64,000 nucleotides of DNA. It comes from Phalacrocorax aristotelis (taxonomy: Eukaryota; Chordata; Aves; Suliformes; Phalacrocoracidae). This document shows positions 12,395 to 25,800 of the stretch, one piece after another. Each line of letters starts with the position of its first letter. The stretch's first letter is position 1. The notes under the pieces are model-generated. The model was not told the origin of the DNA, searched no databases, and was given only the letters and a program-made list of their open reading frames with translations. The stretch is taken from NCBI RefSeq assembly GCF_949628215.1, contig NC_134311.1, positions 57,148,205-57,212,204 on the forward strand, written 5' to 3'. Position numbers and translations under genes: made by a program.

Positions 12395-15300
12395 TAAGAT
12401 AAGCCTGGTCAGCTGATCTCATTTACATACAATAGATCTTTGTTTAATAAGTATTGAATTTTAATATGACTGAGAACTTGACTTCTGGAATCTGAACAGA
12501 ATTGAAGTGTATTTAATGCTGATATTGTGACAGCCAGTATTTTGTTTCCTGAGGAAATCTGCAGTCACTCTTCTCAAGGCTTGCCGAGAACTAAGACTAG
12601 TTGTTGTGACAAGTCGTCATCAATTTTGGCACCTCCACAGCAACTGAAGTTCTGCTCTTCTTTCCAAAGCCTTAAATACTTTAAAATACCTTCTAGAACA
12701 ACAACAACAACAAAAAACCACACACAAACCCCAAACCCTCTGCTCTGCCTTATACACTTGCCTCCTCAGGAAGGCAGAATATTAGAAGTCACAGCTATGT
12801 TCAGTTTTTGAAGAAGGAAGAGATTTGGAAAGGAAGGAAAATGAAATTTGCTCATGCTTTCACACAACTGATGTTATTTGAAGAAATTCAAAGTGCAAGT
12901 ATTAAATTATTATGAAGCTACAAGACAAATGCTTTTATCAAGAAATAGTCTTTTTGTTTCTCTGTCTGAATTATTTTGTCAAAAGCCCCATGTAATTCTT
13001 ACAGTTAAATGTTCAGTGGTAAAAATATTACAGTGTTAGTTCAACAGAGAATACATGGTTTAGAATGTCTACTTGATAGCTCTTTTGAGAAATCAACCGA
13101 AATTTCATCTGTCCTTCCCAGTACCCTGAGTACCTTTGTCTTGTGCCAAAGTATTGGAAAAAGAATACACTTTTAGCATGAGGTGCTAAAGCACACCTTG
13201 GAAAAGACAGGTGATGGGATTACAGACCGTTCTGACTCTTAGGTGATGAACATGCTATCAGGTCCTCATGCAGGATCTTTTCTTAGTGTTTGTGGAAATT
13301 CTGCTTGCTGATCCAAGTCTCTTTTTGATGCCAGGCTCCCAGTATGGGAAGAGCCTTCTTCAGTTCTTGTTTTGTTTTGTAACTTCTTGTTTTGTAACTT
13401 CTTGTTTTGTAACTTCTCTGGAGTAATACTGTGAACTGTAAAATAACTTCACTTTCACAATTAATAGATGGATAAAGTGATCCCATCAACAGCTGGGCCC
13501 TCCAAGGGCACCTTGGGGGTCAGTCTCCAAAGGTGACACAGCTGTGCATCAGGCTGGAAGATAGAGAAGTCAACCTTTGGAAAATCTTGTCACATTGCCT
13601 AGCCTACAGCTCTATGTCTCAGATAGGTAGACATAGCTAAGCACTAAAGACTTTTCTTTGTCTTGCTTCAGTGTACAAGTGCATTAGTGAGGAGATACTA
13701 ATATAGAATGAGAAACAATGTCGGTGAATCTTAAGTGCATATAATTTTGTAAGAATAATATTACAAGCCACGGGCCCAGGAAACAGTGTTACCCCTTTCA
13801 GAAAACTTTCCTTAAGGCTTGTGTCTGACCAGTGACGGCAGAACCCATGTCATTTTGTTCGGAGAGTTAAATAAGTGCAGCCATTTCTTTGCAAAAATAT
13901 AGAGTTCACTATATCCTCATCCATATGGTAAAGGATAGCGTAGGAAAATATCCTGTTCTCCTTCCAAAAGGGAACATCCCAACAGACACTGTGGGGTACT
14001 TTCCTGTGATGTATCGGAAGTTACCAGTCTTGCAGAATTCAGCTACTATTAATTGGGAAGGTCCTGAGAAAGGGTAAAGAGCAGAGGAGCACAAGCAGTG
14101 GAACTGCTTATGCCAGGTTAAGCTATCCTATTTATTCAGTGTTGATGTTTGACCTGTGACAGCACCAAAGGCTTCTGAAAAAGTGCACCAGGAAAAAATT
14201 AATTTTGTAAAAACTTGGGAGTGGAGGAAGCAGGGACAAGTTAATATATCTGCCATTAGATGCCATCCAAAGAAACAAGTAAGCAAATTAAATGCATCTA
14301 TTTAAAGTGACTCTATATCAATTTCTTCCAGAGTGTGTCACCTTCATATGCTGAATTACCTAAATTTTTGTAGGAATTATCTCAAAGAAAGCCGCAGGAA
14401 GACCTCTGGTAAACCTACAACTGAAGGAGGTGTTACTGAAGCTGAAAGTACACAAGAAAGTTATTAAAATCTCAGACCACATTGAACTGACTGAAACAGA
14501 ATGCAAGGAATATTATTATTGTTACAAACTAGCAGCTAATTGCTTAATGAAAATCAGGTGTTTTGCATTCTGTGGGTAGCTCCTAGGAGCATAGACTATT
14601 CTATTTCATTCAAATGGTCTTTGGAAGAAATGTGGCCTGGTTTTGTTCTGTACCGTCCTCCTTCTGGCAATATGCAATTTTAATAATGCTTTCAAAGACC
14701 AGCAGGTATAGTGAAACAATGCAGGCTCTAAAGTTGTTGAAAATGTGTTATATAGCTAGCCAATTCAGAAGGCAGATGTCATTCTGGCACTTACTTTATC
14801 TTTCTCCAAGTGTATATCTTGTGATAAGGGAAATAAGACAGTCTTTTCTATGCCAGTGGACCACTTTCTTACTCAAATGGTGAACAAAGAACCTCTCAAA
14901 ACTGATTTTTTCTTTTATGTCAGACTTTGCCAGGCATAAGGAACCAACAGGCATTGAAGAATTTTAGGTGCCAGAACTGCGAGTTAGAAACTTGAGAGTG
15001 GAAAATGCAGTCTTACACAGATGCAGGCAGGACTTTTCTACAAACATGTACCCTTACTGTGAAGGATGTAAGTAAATCTTCCTTTGCCAGATAAAACAGC
15101 AAACTTATACTCTGCTAACACTTTAGATTGGTGTGTGCTTTAACCCAGCTCTGGAAACCAGTCCCTCATACTTCTCAGAAACACCCACCTCTCCTATAAC
15201 CAGATGAGTCAGCCAGCATCCAGAACCCTCCTTCCAGGAATCTGGCCCACTCAGAAACCTAGCAAAGAAGCACTGGCAATAGTTAATGCAGAGGACTGAC

Positions 15301-18300
15301 ACCATCTTGTTAAAAGGGAAAACACAATGGGCAAATACTCTTAAAGTCTACACTGACCATTAAACAAAAGGCCCTAAAATTGCCATGGACACCTCTTCAA
15401 CTGTTTTCCTTCATGAACTAAACAGGTTAGTAAAAGACACTTCTGCCCTCACGTTTCTGTCACGGATATCTCAGCTCCTCTCGTTTAAGCTGTGCATCAG
15501 CGCTTGTTATGGCTATGGGTGAATTTCTGATGCCCAAAGACAAAGACAGGGCATCTATATTTGTCTTCTGTCCTACTGCCAACAGGTCATTAAATCCCAG
15601 GTTAAAAGCTGTAAAAGCAGTGATGGGAGCATCCTAGCATGTGTTGGAACTTCCCAAACCAAACCCAATAAGCAATTACTGGAGAGCTAGCAACTTTAGA
15701 TTCAATCTTCCTCAAGCTGGTGAGACCACAGGGGAGCAAACTGACACAATGCCAGTGTCAAGACATGCCAGCATAAGTCAGGGGCCTTCCATACCAAACT
15801 GTTCTAAACGTACCTAAGTGTGACCTAAGGCTGACCTGAGAGAAAGCTGAGCTGGTAATATTACGAGAAATGTGCATTATGACCTACTTTTCCCACTGTC
15901 TTTCACTGGGGGGCTGTAATCCCAGCTGGCCTTGTTCTCCCTGGACTCCTTGGTGGCATTTGATGTCTACTGAACAGGGAGATTGATCTCAAGACCTGCC
16001 CATTGCTGGGGGTGGTATCTAGCAGGTACCATGCCTCCCACAAAGTATTTTTTAGGAAAAAAAAGTAAGCATCCTGCCTGCTTCAGTTCTTCTGAACACG
16101 TCACTCCGTTGCTATGTTCTCTGCACTGGGTGCCACTGATTGCCAACACCATTTCAACACTTAGTCTTCCCTCTGTGAAGACGACTACCTGGCTCAGCTA
16201 AAATAGGGAGGCCAGATAAACACAATAATCCTTGTGAGCTGCTAAGGCAGCAGATAGAACAGTTGGGAAAGTGCTTCTTACCCCATAGAAGTCAGGGATT
16301 TCTGAGTTTTTCATATTCGGCGCAGAGGAAACAGGACATTTCAAGGATTTTAGTGAAAAAATTAGATATCTCTGGCCACTGCAGAAAAGCTACTAATCTA
16401 CTGGCTCTGACACTTGCCTGGAGTTGTGGAGCAGCCAAAATGAGTTCTCACTTTTTTTTAATTGAGAGCAGAGAGCTGAAATCCCTCTCCCACGTAATCA
16501 CAGACTACCAGCTATTCGAGGCAAATTTGTGCCTGTTCCGTATCCATCAGCTCCCTTCTACCTCTCTCCATATTTCTATCTGGGTATGAGCAATCTTTCT
16601 TGTCCAAAACAGTACATATTCTGTAGAAAATATAGGTTTCAAAAATATGCATTTTCCAACAGCAACAGTTTCAGCAGAACACGTGTCACTGGCTGTGGAG
16701 GTGCTGCAACCATTCCTCTTCCCCATGGCTGCTGACGAGCAATGGAACATGCTACTGGAGGAACTTCTAGAGATGCTTCTCACTGTGGTCAGAACTAAGA
16801 GCAAAACTCACGGGGAAATCCTGACCTGAACATATGCAGGCCAGTTTAACTAAATATCAGTCTTGCCTTTTAACAGTTGGAAGAAAAGCTTTCTCCTTTT
16901 TTTTCCTCTGTTTTTCTTGTGCTTTTAACAATTCTCAGAACACAAAGACACCCCATAGCTGGACCCCACATGGAAACCTAAAGACTTTCCCTTCAGCATC
17001 TGACTCTTCAATGCTATGGCATTCAAGTGCCAGTTAAATGTAAGTTGAAATAACTGACTGCAGGAATGAAAAAAGGTTGGAGCAGGAGACTTAAGATTTA
17101 AAATAAAAACAACTAAAAAGCATGTGGAAAAGAAAATCAGCCACATTTGTTTGAAATAATTACCTAAATAAGCAATAACTGCAAGAGCCAAAACCCTGTA
17201 AGAACATGGGTAAGTGATAACAGCTATGTGGAGGTAACAGAGTGATGCATCAAGGGTAAGAGGGCAGATACGGGGATGCTGTTTGCAGCACAGTAAGGAC
17301 AGCGGCCTATTGCTCAAATAGCAAAGGGCAGCTCCCAACATGGCCATTACTACCATTTGCACAACTGCTGTTGTGCCAACAGTAAATCAGCTGGCAGCAA
17401 CTGATAAATGATCATTCACTGCAGCAAACAACAAAACAAATGAAGCAGGACACCCACCTCCATCATCTGAAGGTTGCTTTGATTAAGCCGTAGCTTTACA
17501 GACTCACACTTCCTTGTGTGTGCTCTCCCTCTCTCACATCTACATTCTTGGAAACAAAAACCATGAGGTGTTTGTGTGAACTGGCAGGCTGCCTAGCCAC
17601 CCTTGTCAAAATGGCCTGGCAAATTTGAGCTGAGCACCAGATGCTTACAGAGGGACTGCTTCTACCTAATGAGCCCACTTGATACCCAAGGCATGTAATT
17701 TCTCTGCACTCTTCATTTAACTGAAGCACCAGGAACATTCTGTATTTTCATAACAGTAAATCACCAACGGACCCCACATGTAACACTTCAAAGCTGCAAA
17801 AGTTTGGAACACTGACATGCAAGATAAAAAAACCCATGTTGTTTTAATGAGAGAATGAGCAAAAGGGAGCTGAACAGTGCAGAGGAACAGCCTTGTGCTA
17901 TAGGCTGATTTACTGCAAGATCTTACTGGCTGTGCATCTAAAGTTGTCCCATCATTGATTCCTGGTCTCAGCTTAGCTTTTAATGAAACTCAGTAAACCT
18001 TGCTCACTTGGTCTTGCACTGAGGCAGACTGGCCTAGCATGTTACAAGTAATTTCATTCTTTATTTTTCAAAACCTGCAGCAAGTCATTGAGTTCCCCCC
18101 ACCTTTTGCCCACAAAAGCAGTATGTCATAGCTAGTGAGGCAGTCTTCCACAGTACCAAGTACTGTGACACTGATAGGTGTCTCAGACAACAGGTTGGTA
18201 AGGGTGGAAGCAGATGCCTGTGATGTCTTTCCCTTGCTAACTTTTTCTTTCCTTCTCCTTCCCAGCTTCTCTTTCCAACCTGATCTGTTTTCACCTGGGA

Positions 18301-21300
18301 CTTGGGATCTGTTCCTGGGAGCTTTGCTCCAGGCAGAAACAGCAAACCAGTGTCGTACAAGGAACACTGGACTTTCTTCTTCCCTTCTTTGCTTTAACAC
18401 ATCCCTGAGGTGGAGCAAAAACTCACCTGCCTTCCTGGCAGCTACCACTGATACAGCACCCTGCTCCTGAACAGGCTGCCTCCAGCCATCCCCATTGCTG
18501 GGCAGGTCTCCTAGTGCAAGGAGGACGCCAGTATAGTGGGGCTTGTCTGCTGCCCAGACCAGGAGACAAGGTACTACAAGAACATTAAGCCCCATATCAT
18601 CATCATCCCTCCATGGCTGGGTCTCACACAGATGCAGAATGGCAATGCTGCCAAGAGGCCTGTATGCCAGACATCATGTGGGCATATGCCTAGCAAGCGG
18701 CTGGGCTGGTGGAATAGCTTCTCATCCAGAAACCTGCCTACACTCAGTCACTTCTCACCTTCCCCAGCAGAGACTAGCACTCCCAAGCTCTGCAGGCAAA
18801 GCTGCCCTGTGGGTGCTCCCTCACCTGCTTCAGGGGCAAAATGCTTCATGAGCTGAAGCTGCTTAAAGCTGCTGCTCAACAGGCACACACCTGGCTGCTG
18901 CAGACATGGGCCAGAGCACCCATGGTGGCTAAAATGCCAGAACTAGCCAGGTGAAGGAGAGTGGCTTTTCCACTGTCACACTCAAGAGCTGAAAGAGGAC
19001 AGTGGCCAGATGCTGAGTGGAAAGCTCTGGGCTGTGTGCTTTGATATTTCACCAGCTCAACTCTCTGTGTGACTCTTTAACACCACCTGCTTTGCTGAAC
19101 AGCCTGGTCCCGCAGGAGTGCTCTAGCAAGCACATCAAAATCCATCACCTCACTGGCTTTGGTTAGCAACAAGCAGGGTTATGCAGCAAAATGCTCCATC
19201 AGGCTAACCACTAACAACAGGCTAAAATGATTTGTGAAACTGGATGTTTATACTGTGAAACAGTACATTTTTTATGCAGTGTCTGGTTAGTCAACATAGT
19301 TTTAAGTATTTTAGGGATTGGACAACTTGTTGCCAATGGTGCAGACCAGCCAGATTTGAGTCACAGTGCAGTTTGTCAGTCTAACATAAAAACCTGGTCT
19401 GCCTTTCTGTATGGGGGGCGGGGAAAAAAAGCAGTATGAATGGTTCCTACTGCCATGCCAAGAATAACACCAAGCAAGAGAGGAAACCTACTCAAGTGAG
19501 TCTGGATGCCGTTTTAACCAGGAATCAAATACAACTGGGTGTTTTTCTCAATTGAGTGCTAAGCTACATTGGCTTTTGTGATGTGACTTTACCAATGTGT
19601 AAGTGTATATAAAAGCATAATGTAACAATATTTTCAGAGGGAGGAAAAAGACTTTTTTAAAGCTATATTGGAAATGTTAAATAGACCATATTTGTAGCAA
19701 TTCCTTTGTAACATTTTTCATCTTATTTCTTCAGGAATATACACGTTCCTATGATGAACTGACAGAAGGACACAGAACAGGCCTAAAGATATCTACACGT
19801 ATGCTTTTACCACATGACTGCCTGGGAGCAGGAGTGTTAAATTTGCAACCCACCGGAGCGGTACACCCCACTTACAACTGGCAGCCTCCTCCACAAGGGA
19901 AATCGTGGCAGGCTGGATGAGTTGCTTTAGAAGTTACAATCTCTTCCCAGCCACCACCTTTCAGGGGGTGGGCTGGGAGAAGGCAACCCACCAGCTGCCC
20001 TGGCAGCAGCAAGGTAACAGAAACCCAGGGGTATATCCTGCCCAGTATTTCGAGACTGCAGAGCTGTGGCATGTAAGACAGCCAGCTGCTCTGCAGAGGA
20101 AGCAGGCTGCGTACGATGGTTTCATGGCCCCACCACTGACTGCTGCTTGGCCGGAAGTGCCGATGCCTTTCTTTGCTGACCACCTGCAACCTCAGGCAGT
20201 GGAGGAAAAGCCCATCACCTCAGCAGGTTTTCACTCTACAGCCGAGGTAGGAAGCTAAGGCCTCCTTTACATTTAGAAGAGGCACACATTTTCAGGACTC
20301 AATTCACAATTTTAGGTATCTACTTTTAAGATTAATTGCACCTAGATCCCACCTTTCTCCACTAGCCACAGAAGGAGCTTTCAGATCATTTACTGAAACT
20401 GATTCCACCCTGGATGTCATTAACTGCTTCAAACCTCAGGCACACAAAATAGGCCAGTAACCCAATGGGCAAACCTGAGCTGTTGGGCCAGAGATGACAC
20501 TTCCCACGTAAAGGAGCTTGGTTTTGAATTCACCCTGGATAAAAGGTAAAAAAAGGAAGTGCATCACTGCACAACCTCACTTGGGTGCCTGAGATGGTGT
20601 GTACTTCTGCAGGCAATGTTCGCTGTGATTTCTAGCCCTGCTGTCCTATGCTATCCAGTGAATGAAGTTACTTGGGCATTGGTCTGTTGAAATTTCGCTG
20701 TCACACAGCCCAAGGCTCATGTTTACTAAGACTAGGAAACCCGTGCTTCCCCACTCCCCCCTTCCCAAAAGGATCTGTGTGAAAGGAAGGATTAGTACTG
20801 AAGAGTAGTGGTTAAAATTTTAAATCTGACCTCATACACATGCTATAATGATCCAGTTTCTTGTTCCAGCAGTTGGCAGCTTTTTTTTAACTGACAAGAT
20901 AAACCTTTTCATAAGGGAAAAGAAAAATGTTAAAAAAACTGACATCATTTCCGCAAAAAACCCTACCAAAACTCCACTGAAAAACCAAAATTTTAATCTT
21001 GGAACAACGACCGTTTTACAAAGAGATTTTAAAGATTGAGTGTACATATTCACAAAAGCAACAAACTAAGGCATAGTCTCCACAGCCATGTTTCTAAATT
21101 AACATTTCAAAACCCATGTGACTTGACCTCATTTAAACCTTGTCAAGATACAGAAAGCAAAAGTTTTAAATCATTTTACTTACTTTTACATGTAGTGGAC
21201 TGTCAGCTTACAAAACTATCGTGAGTACGAGCTAGATTAATTTCAAATCACTGAAACATGGTTCACTACTAAAAGCATGAAGCTTAGACATTATTTTAAA

Positions 21301-21788
21301 GTGCTCATTAGATACCTAACCCTTCAGATATTACATTCCTTACATATCAAGTCTGAGAGTAAAATATATACACAATCTACAGTCTTGTCTGTATAAATAG
21401 AAAATAATTTATCTTTGTATCTCAAACATGACTAGTAGCTGAAGGGAAGCTGAAAGACTATCTCGATTTGGCCCAAAAAAGGAAAAAACCAAACAGTCAT
21501 CTCATATACAAAATTCTGATGGCTGTGTATCCCCAGTAGTGCCAGATTCTGGTCAACCTCCTTGACTAATTCCCATTACACCCTCTCACGAAGCATCTCA
21601 CAGCACAAGAATTACAGCATCTCTCTCAAATTGCTGGGGTCTCTAGAACTGGCAAGGCTGCTGCTCAGAGGGAACATAGTGAGACACAAGTCCCTTAATT
21701 AAACAGAAGAAACACATGCTGCAATGTATTCCAGTCTGCAGAGATAAAAGAACTCTGAACTAGACTGTCAAACAACAAAAATTTGGAC
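12395..21788. other. Intergenic DNA between CR1 and MTX3 3' end
   Basis: No convincing gene. Open frames of 105-175 codons occur at 18068-18595 (minus) and 19872-20258 (both strands) in locally GC-richer DNA. None resembles a known family, and open frames on both strands at once point to composition rather than coding. A splice-acceptor-like site with a 60-codon open frame at 19735-19916 is discussed in the findings. Confidence 0.55.
13364..13416 (+). repeat. 15-bp minisatellite, about three units
   Basis: The unit aacttcttgttttgt is repeated about three times in direct tandem with near identity. The minus strand translates to a repeated RSYKT pentapeptide in one frame, which is only a shadow of the repeat. 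Confidence 0.85.
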
Positions 21789-21794
21789 TTTATT
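21789..21794 (-). terminator. Candidate MTX3 polyadenylation signal (AATAAA)
   Basis: The minus strand reads AATAAA here, about 955 bases after the MTX3 stop codon. It is followed within about 30 bases by a T- and GT-rich stretch (tttttgttgtttg), as expected for a downstream cleavage element. A second weaker candidate, ATTAAA, is at 20992-20997, so a longer 3'UTR is possible. Confidence 0.5.
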
Positions 21795-22749
21795 TTAGTT
21801 TTTGAATGCCCTGTAGGAAAAAACCTGTTAAAAAAAAGGAAAAAAGTAATTTAACGGCATCTGTGACAAATTTAGAAGCCTATATCAGATTTCTTTTTAA
21901 AGCCCTAACCAGTTCCTTTCAATCCAGAGCCACAGTATGTTTACTAGTCAAGTCTCTTGCCCTGACAGGAGCTAAATCTCTCCATCTCAGTATCAATCCT
22001 CTGTGATTTTGACTTAACAGTTTTGCAGCATGTGGTATTACCCTGTGCGCAGGTTAAGTCAGTTTCACACAGGCCTAATATCAGGTACCTGGGAAATGTT
22101 AGTATTTACAACATTGTACTCCCCACAGGGCACACACTTTTCAACAAACTGCCTCCAAGTACAACATGACAAGCTTTCAAAAAAACCACCTTAGAACACA
22201 AGACCCAAGAGTGTTCATGGAAGTACAATAACAAATATTTAACTTCCTTTCATTCGCATGAAAATGCTTTTCATTTCTCAGCTGCCATGAAGGGCAAATT
22301 TTGGTTTTTTCCCCACTGTTTTCACTGATTTTGCAACTGGGCTTTGTAATTTTCAGACGCATATGAGAGTATACTCACTCACAAATAGTAACATGATTAC
22401 AGTAAAATCGAAAGCCACAATGTAAAATAATGGTGGACATTCCGTAAGTGGAATTTTAACATTTGGTCAACATTTCTGCTGTGCTAAAGGCAAAAATATG
22501 CTGTACAAAATCACTTTAACATCTGGCAGGAATAAGCCTTGTTTACTTTAGCCTCAGCTTAGTGTGTGGTCAGCCTCAACTACACCGTTTCTTAAAAGAA
22601 CAGGTAGCTAGGAGATTGTAAAGCTGCACTTCTTCCCTACTTGTACCCATTAGCAGATTCTTCCCTTGCAAAACAACATCCATGTGAAAAAATTAACTGT
22701 GACGCTCAGAAGAGTTGAAGGCAAATACGTGTATGGGCAACAAAAGCTG
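21795..22749 (-). other. MTX3: Probable MTX3 3' untranslated region
   Basis: The AT-rich stretch between the MTX3 stop codon at 22750-22752 and the candidate polyadenylation signal. It has no coding signal and no recognisable repeat. The extent is inferred from the signal only. Confidence 0.45.
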
Positions 22750-22860
22750 TCAAGGTGACAAACGGTTCAGTGGACTGCTTTGTTCTCCACCTGCAGCAAG
22801 CTTGAGAGTTGTTAGCTTTCGAGGGGGATGCTGAGGACTCTTACGAAGGTTGTCATCCAT
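22750..22860 (-). CDS. MTX3: MTX3 exon 9 (residues 277-312), stop
   Basis: The acceptor is tttctctgcag. It encodes [16 protein letters not shown] and ends PLNRLSP with TGA at 22752-22750. The tail is polar and proline/serine rich. The last few residues match the usual MTX3 C-terminus. Confidence 0.93.
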   Translation of the reverse strand: MDDNLRKSPQHPPRKLTTLKLAAGGEQSSPLNRLSP

Positions 22861-25800
22861 CTGCAGAGAAATAATGAGAGACTGATCTGGCAAGCAGAGG
22901 AATACAGATTATACAACTAGTCTGTTCATCAAGGCTGCCATCATTAATGCTGGTTTGGGTTTTTATTTACCCTGTTATTTCAGGCCCAGCCAAAACTGGT
23001 ATTTTGGTTCCTTTCCACTTCCAAATACCCACTTGTTTTAGAGCGGCCATTCATTCCATCAGCTTATGGTGCATCAAACCCAGGGCAAATAGGCACGCTT
23101 CTGTTCACATCATTTTGACAAAAGCAAGAAAGTAACATCATCTAAGAGGTCAAAGTTTCAGTTCTGTACAATAGCCAAACACTGCTAGAAAACAGACTGA
23201 CAAACTGCTAACATCATTGGCTGCATTTGCATGTTCAGCACCTTGCAAGAACAAATAATTTTCAAATTAGAAATATTCTGGAGGTGCTGGTGAATTTAAT
23301 TAGTTACAGATTTCAAAAACTATTTGATAAAGAACTTTTGATAGGATCTTTTCGAAGACAAGTTAAAATTAATCTCTGAATATAGAGATTTTACATTTTC
23401 ATAACAAATCAATTTAATGCCGTGTGTAACGAGGTATCAAAAAAAAATCCAGTTTCTACAGAATAAACAATCACAGAAGACAGCACAGAGATCTCCACAG
23501 GTTGTCTAGTCCATCCCATTTCCTCAAGGTAGGATCAGCTTTACCTAAATCATGCCTGACAAATATCTTTATAACCCATTATTTAAAACTATCACAGCCA
23601 CACCCCACTACCACCGAGAGGAGTTACAATCAATACCTAATGCTACAGGACCTGATGATAATTAATTACCTATTTCATACACTGCTCTTTTTCAGGAAGA
23701 GATGCCTTCTACCCTTCTAGTTAAAGTGCTCTGTCTACATCAGAAGACTAGTTCTTCGCAAGTTATTTTTCACATAAGTTGTACAGCTTTTGATAGGTGC
23801 TGAGTGACAGCCGTGGAAACAAAGAATATAAAAGAAATAAAAGCTAGACATAGAACAAGCAGAAGAAACAGTGACTGTAGGTTAGTGACTACAGCATTCA
23901 GGTGGGAGCAAGGAGAGCTGGCAATTGCCCTTAACTTGCAGGACCATTTCTGAGTTTTGATCTAAGCATTTGCCTCCTCCTTTGCTGGAATGTACACTTG
24001 CAGAAAGACATCCTTCTTCTGTTGGTATGCGCACTTGCACGACAATGTTCTTCTGATTGTAATAAAAATACTTTCTAAGTTCAAGGCTTCATTAATTATT
24101 CATTTCAAATTACATAATATTCTTCCTGCCTCTCTACACAAAATAACTCACTAGAAAAGAAGCAATTAAAATAAAACATCCATTGTACAGTTGCAGTTGC
24201 CATGTAAAAATACCTGTGACCAAGTAACAACAATGAAGCAGGAAAATTAGAGACTGAAGCAAAAGTAACCTTTTCAATCAAGTTGGATTCCTTATTTACA
24301 AGCTGTGTGAGTTTCTGCAGATTAGCATCTGCTGTATCCTGTCCAGCTGGAGAGTGGCCTGGAGAGTGAAGGTAGAAAGATGAAGAGTGAAAAGGTATTT
24401 ACAAAAGCTTTTAAATCCTTAAAATATAAACCCACATTGGAGAGAAAGTTCATGCAGTATTTTTATCCTAAGATGACTTTAAGTGGAAAAACCATTCCAT
24501 GTGAGAAAAACAGAAGCACTAAGCATGAGCTATAGCATAGAGACAGGTGCATTTTGCCAATGCTTGACAATGTAAAACTGAGTATTAACCTTTGTTTTTA
24601 ATTTTCAATCCTTTCTGCACAACTTTGCAAGCTTCTCTACCTCATTTCCCCACAGAAGCTCCATAAACTACATAAAATCTAATTCTGCCTTGGTTCACAG
24701 ATGGAAACCTGGAGTCCTAATCCAAACAAGGCTATACATGAGAAAAGGCAAAAAGAGACACAGCTTACCTGAGACAGTTAACCTGAAGTAGCAAGTTAAA
24801 ATATCATCACAGAATCGACAGAGATTGGAAAGGTGTTTCAAATGCTTTTGTAATTGTACTCTGGGGAAAGACACTTTATAAATCGGTGCAAGGAAACCAA
24901 ACACAAAGGCATCCAAGGTAGTAGGCCTGAAAAAAGTGACAAAACAACACAAAAAACCAAAGTGACTGAGGTAAGACATTAAGACCTTTACAGTGTAAGC
25001 TGTTTTCTGTGTATGTCAAACACAACTCAGGAAAGAACACAGCTCTTCTGGCATTCCTTCTGTTTGTATCAATCTGGTAAATCCTTTGCACAGAGTATTG
25101 ACTGATTTCAGCATCTCATACTGGCAAGCTGAAACAGTAACTTCAGCATTAAAATCCAGTCACGCTGTCACATACACTGATAAACAAGCCACTCTAAAAC
25201 ACATTTCTGGCACCATGAAAGCCAAGCTGTATACCAGGGGACCAGGATCCTCTCTCAGGAAGTGGTCCGACTTCAGTGGCTAAAGGAAGATCATCCTTTG
25301 GCACTCTGCCGTTGGAAATACCTGCTTCCTGCTCCTTTCTCTGTGAACACGGTACAGGCAAAGGAGTCTTCCCAGACCTACACCCTCCTCCCATGAAGGC
25401 AGTGGTAACAGCTCAGGCTTAAAGCTTTTTTTCTACATAGAAGCACAGGAGGTGACATTCAGTGGCTAGAAAAGCATCCTCTACTGCTACTGTAACTCAT
25501 CAAGCACCCCACATTTTCTTAGCAGCTGTGGGTAGCATCTGCCTCTCTGTGGAAAAATGCAGGATAAGGGAGACACCGCATTGCCTTAGTCCAAAGATCT
25601 CATTTGTGCCCTGCTTGCTCATCTAGATTTATCTGAACAACAGAGTGTGAGACATGAAACTCCTGTGCAGCACTTTTAAGATTCTGGCAGGTTATTAAAA
25701 AAAAAAAAAAGCTTAAGTGTTCTCAGAGTCATGTGGTACCTGTTTTATTAGTAATTGAAAAAAAAAAAATCACACTCACCTATCTCCAAAGAAAAACTGA

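Noticed and set aside
18068-18595. 175-codon open frame, minus strand
   Set aside because: Long for this composition, but no domain, signal or family resemblance, overlapping open frames on the plus strand, and no clear splice context. One such frame in about 20 kb can arise by chance.
1-22000. Expected CMYA5 3' exons
   Set aside because: Human gene order suggests CMYA5 could lie on this side, but I could not find a SPRY-type exon or a convincing terminal exon in the window.
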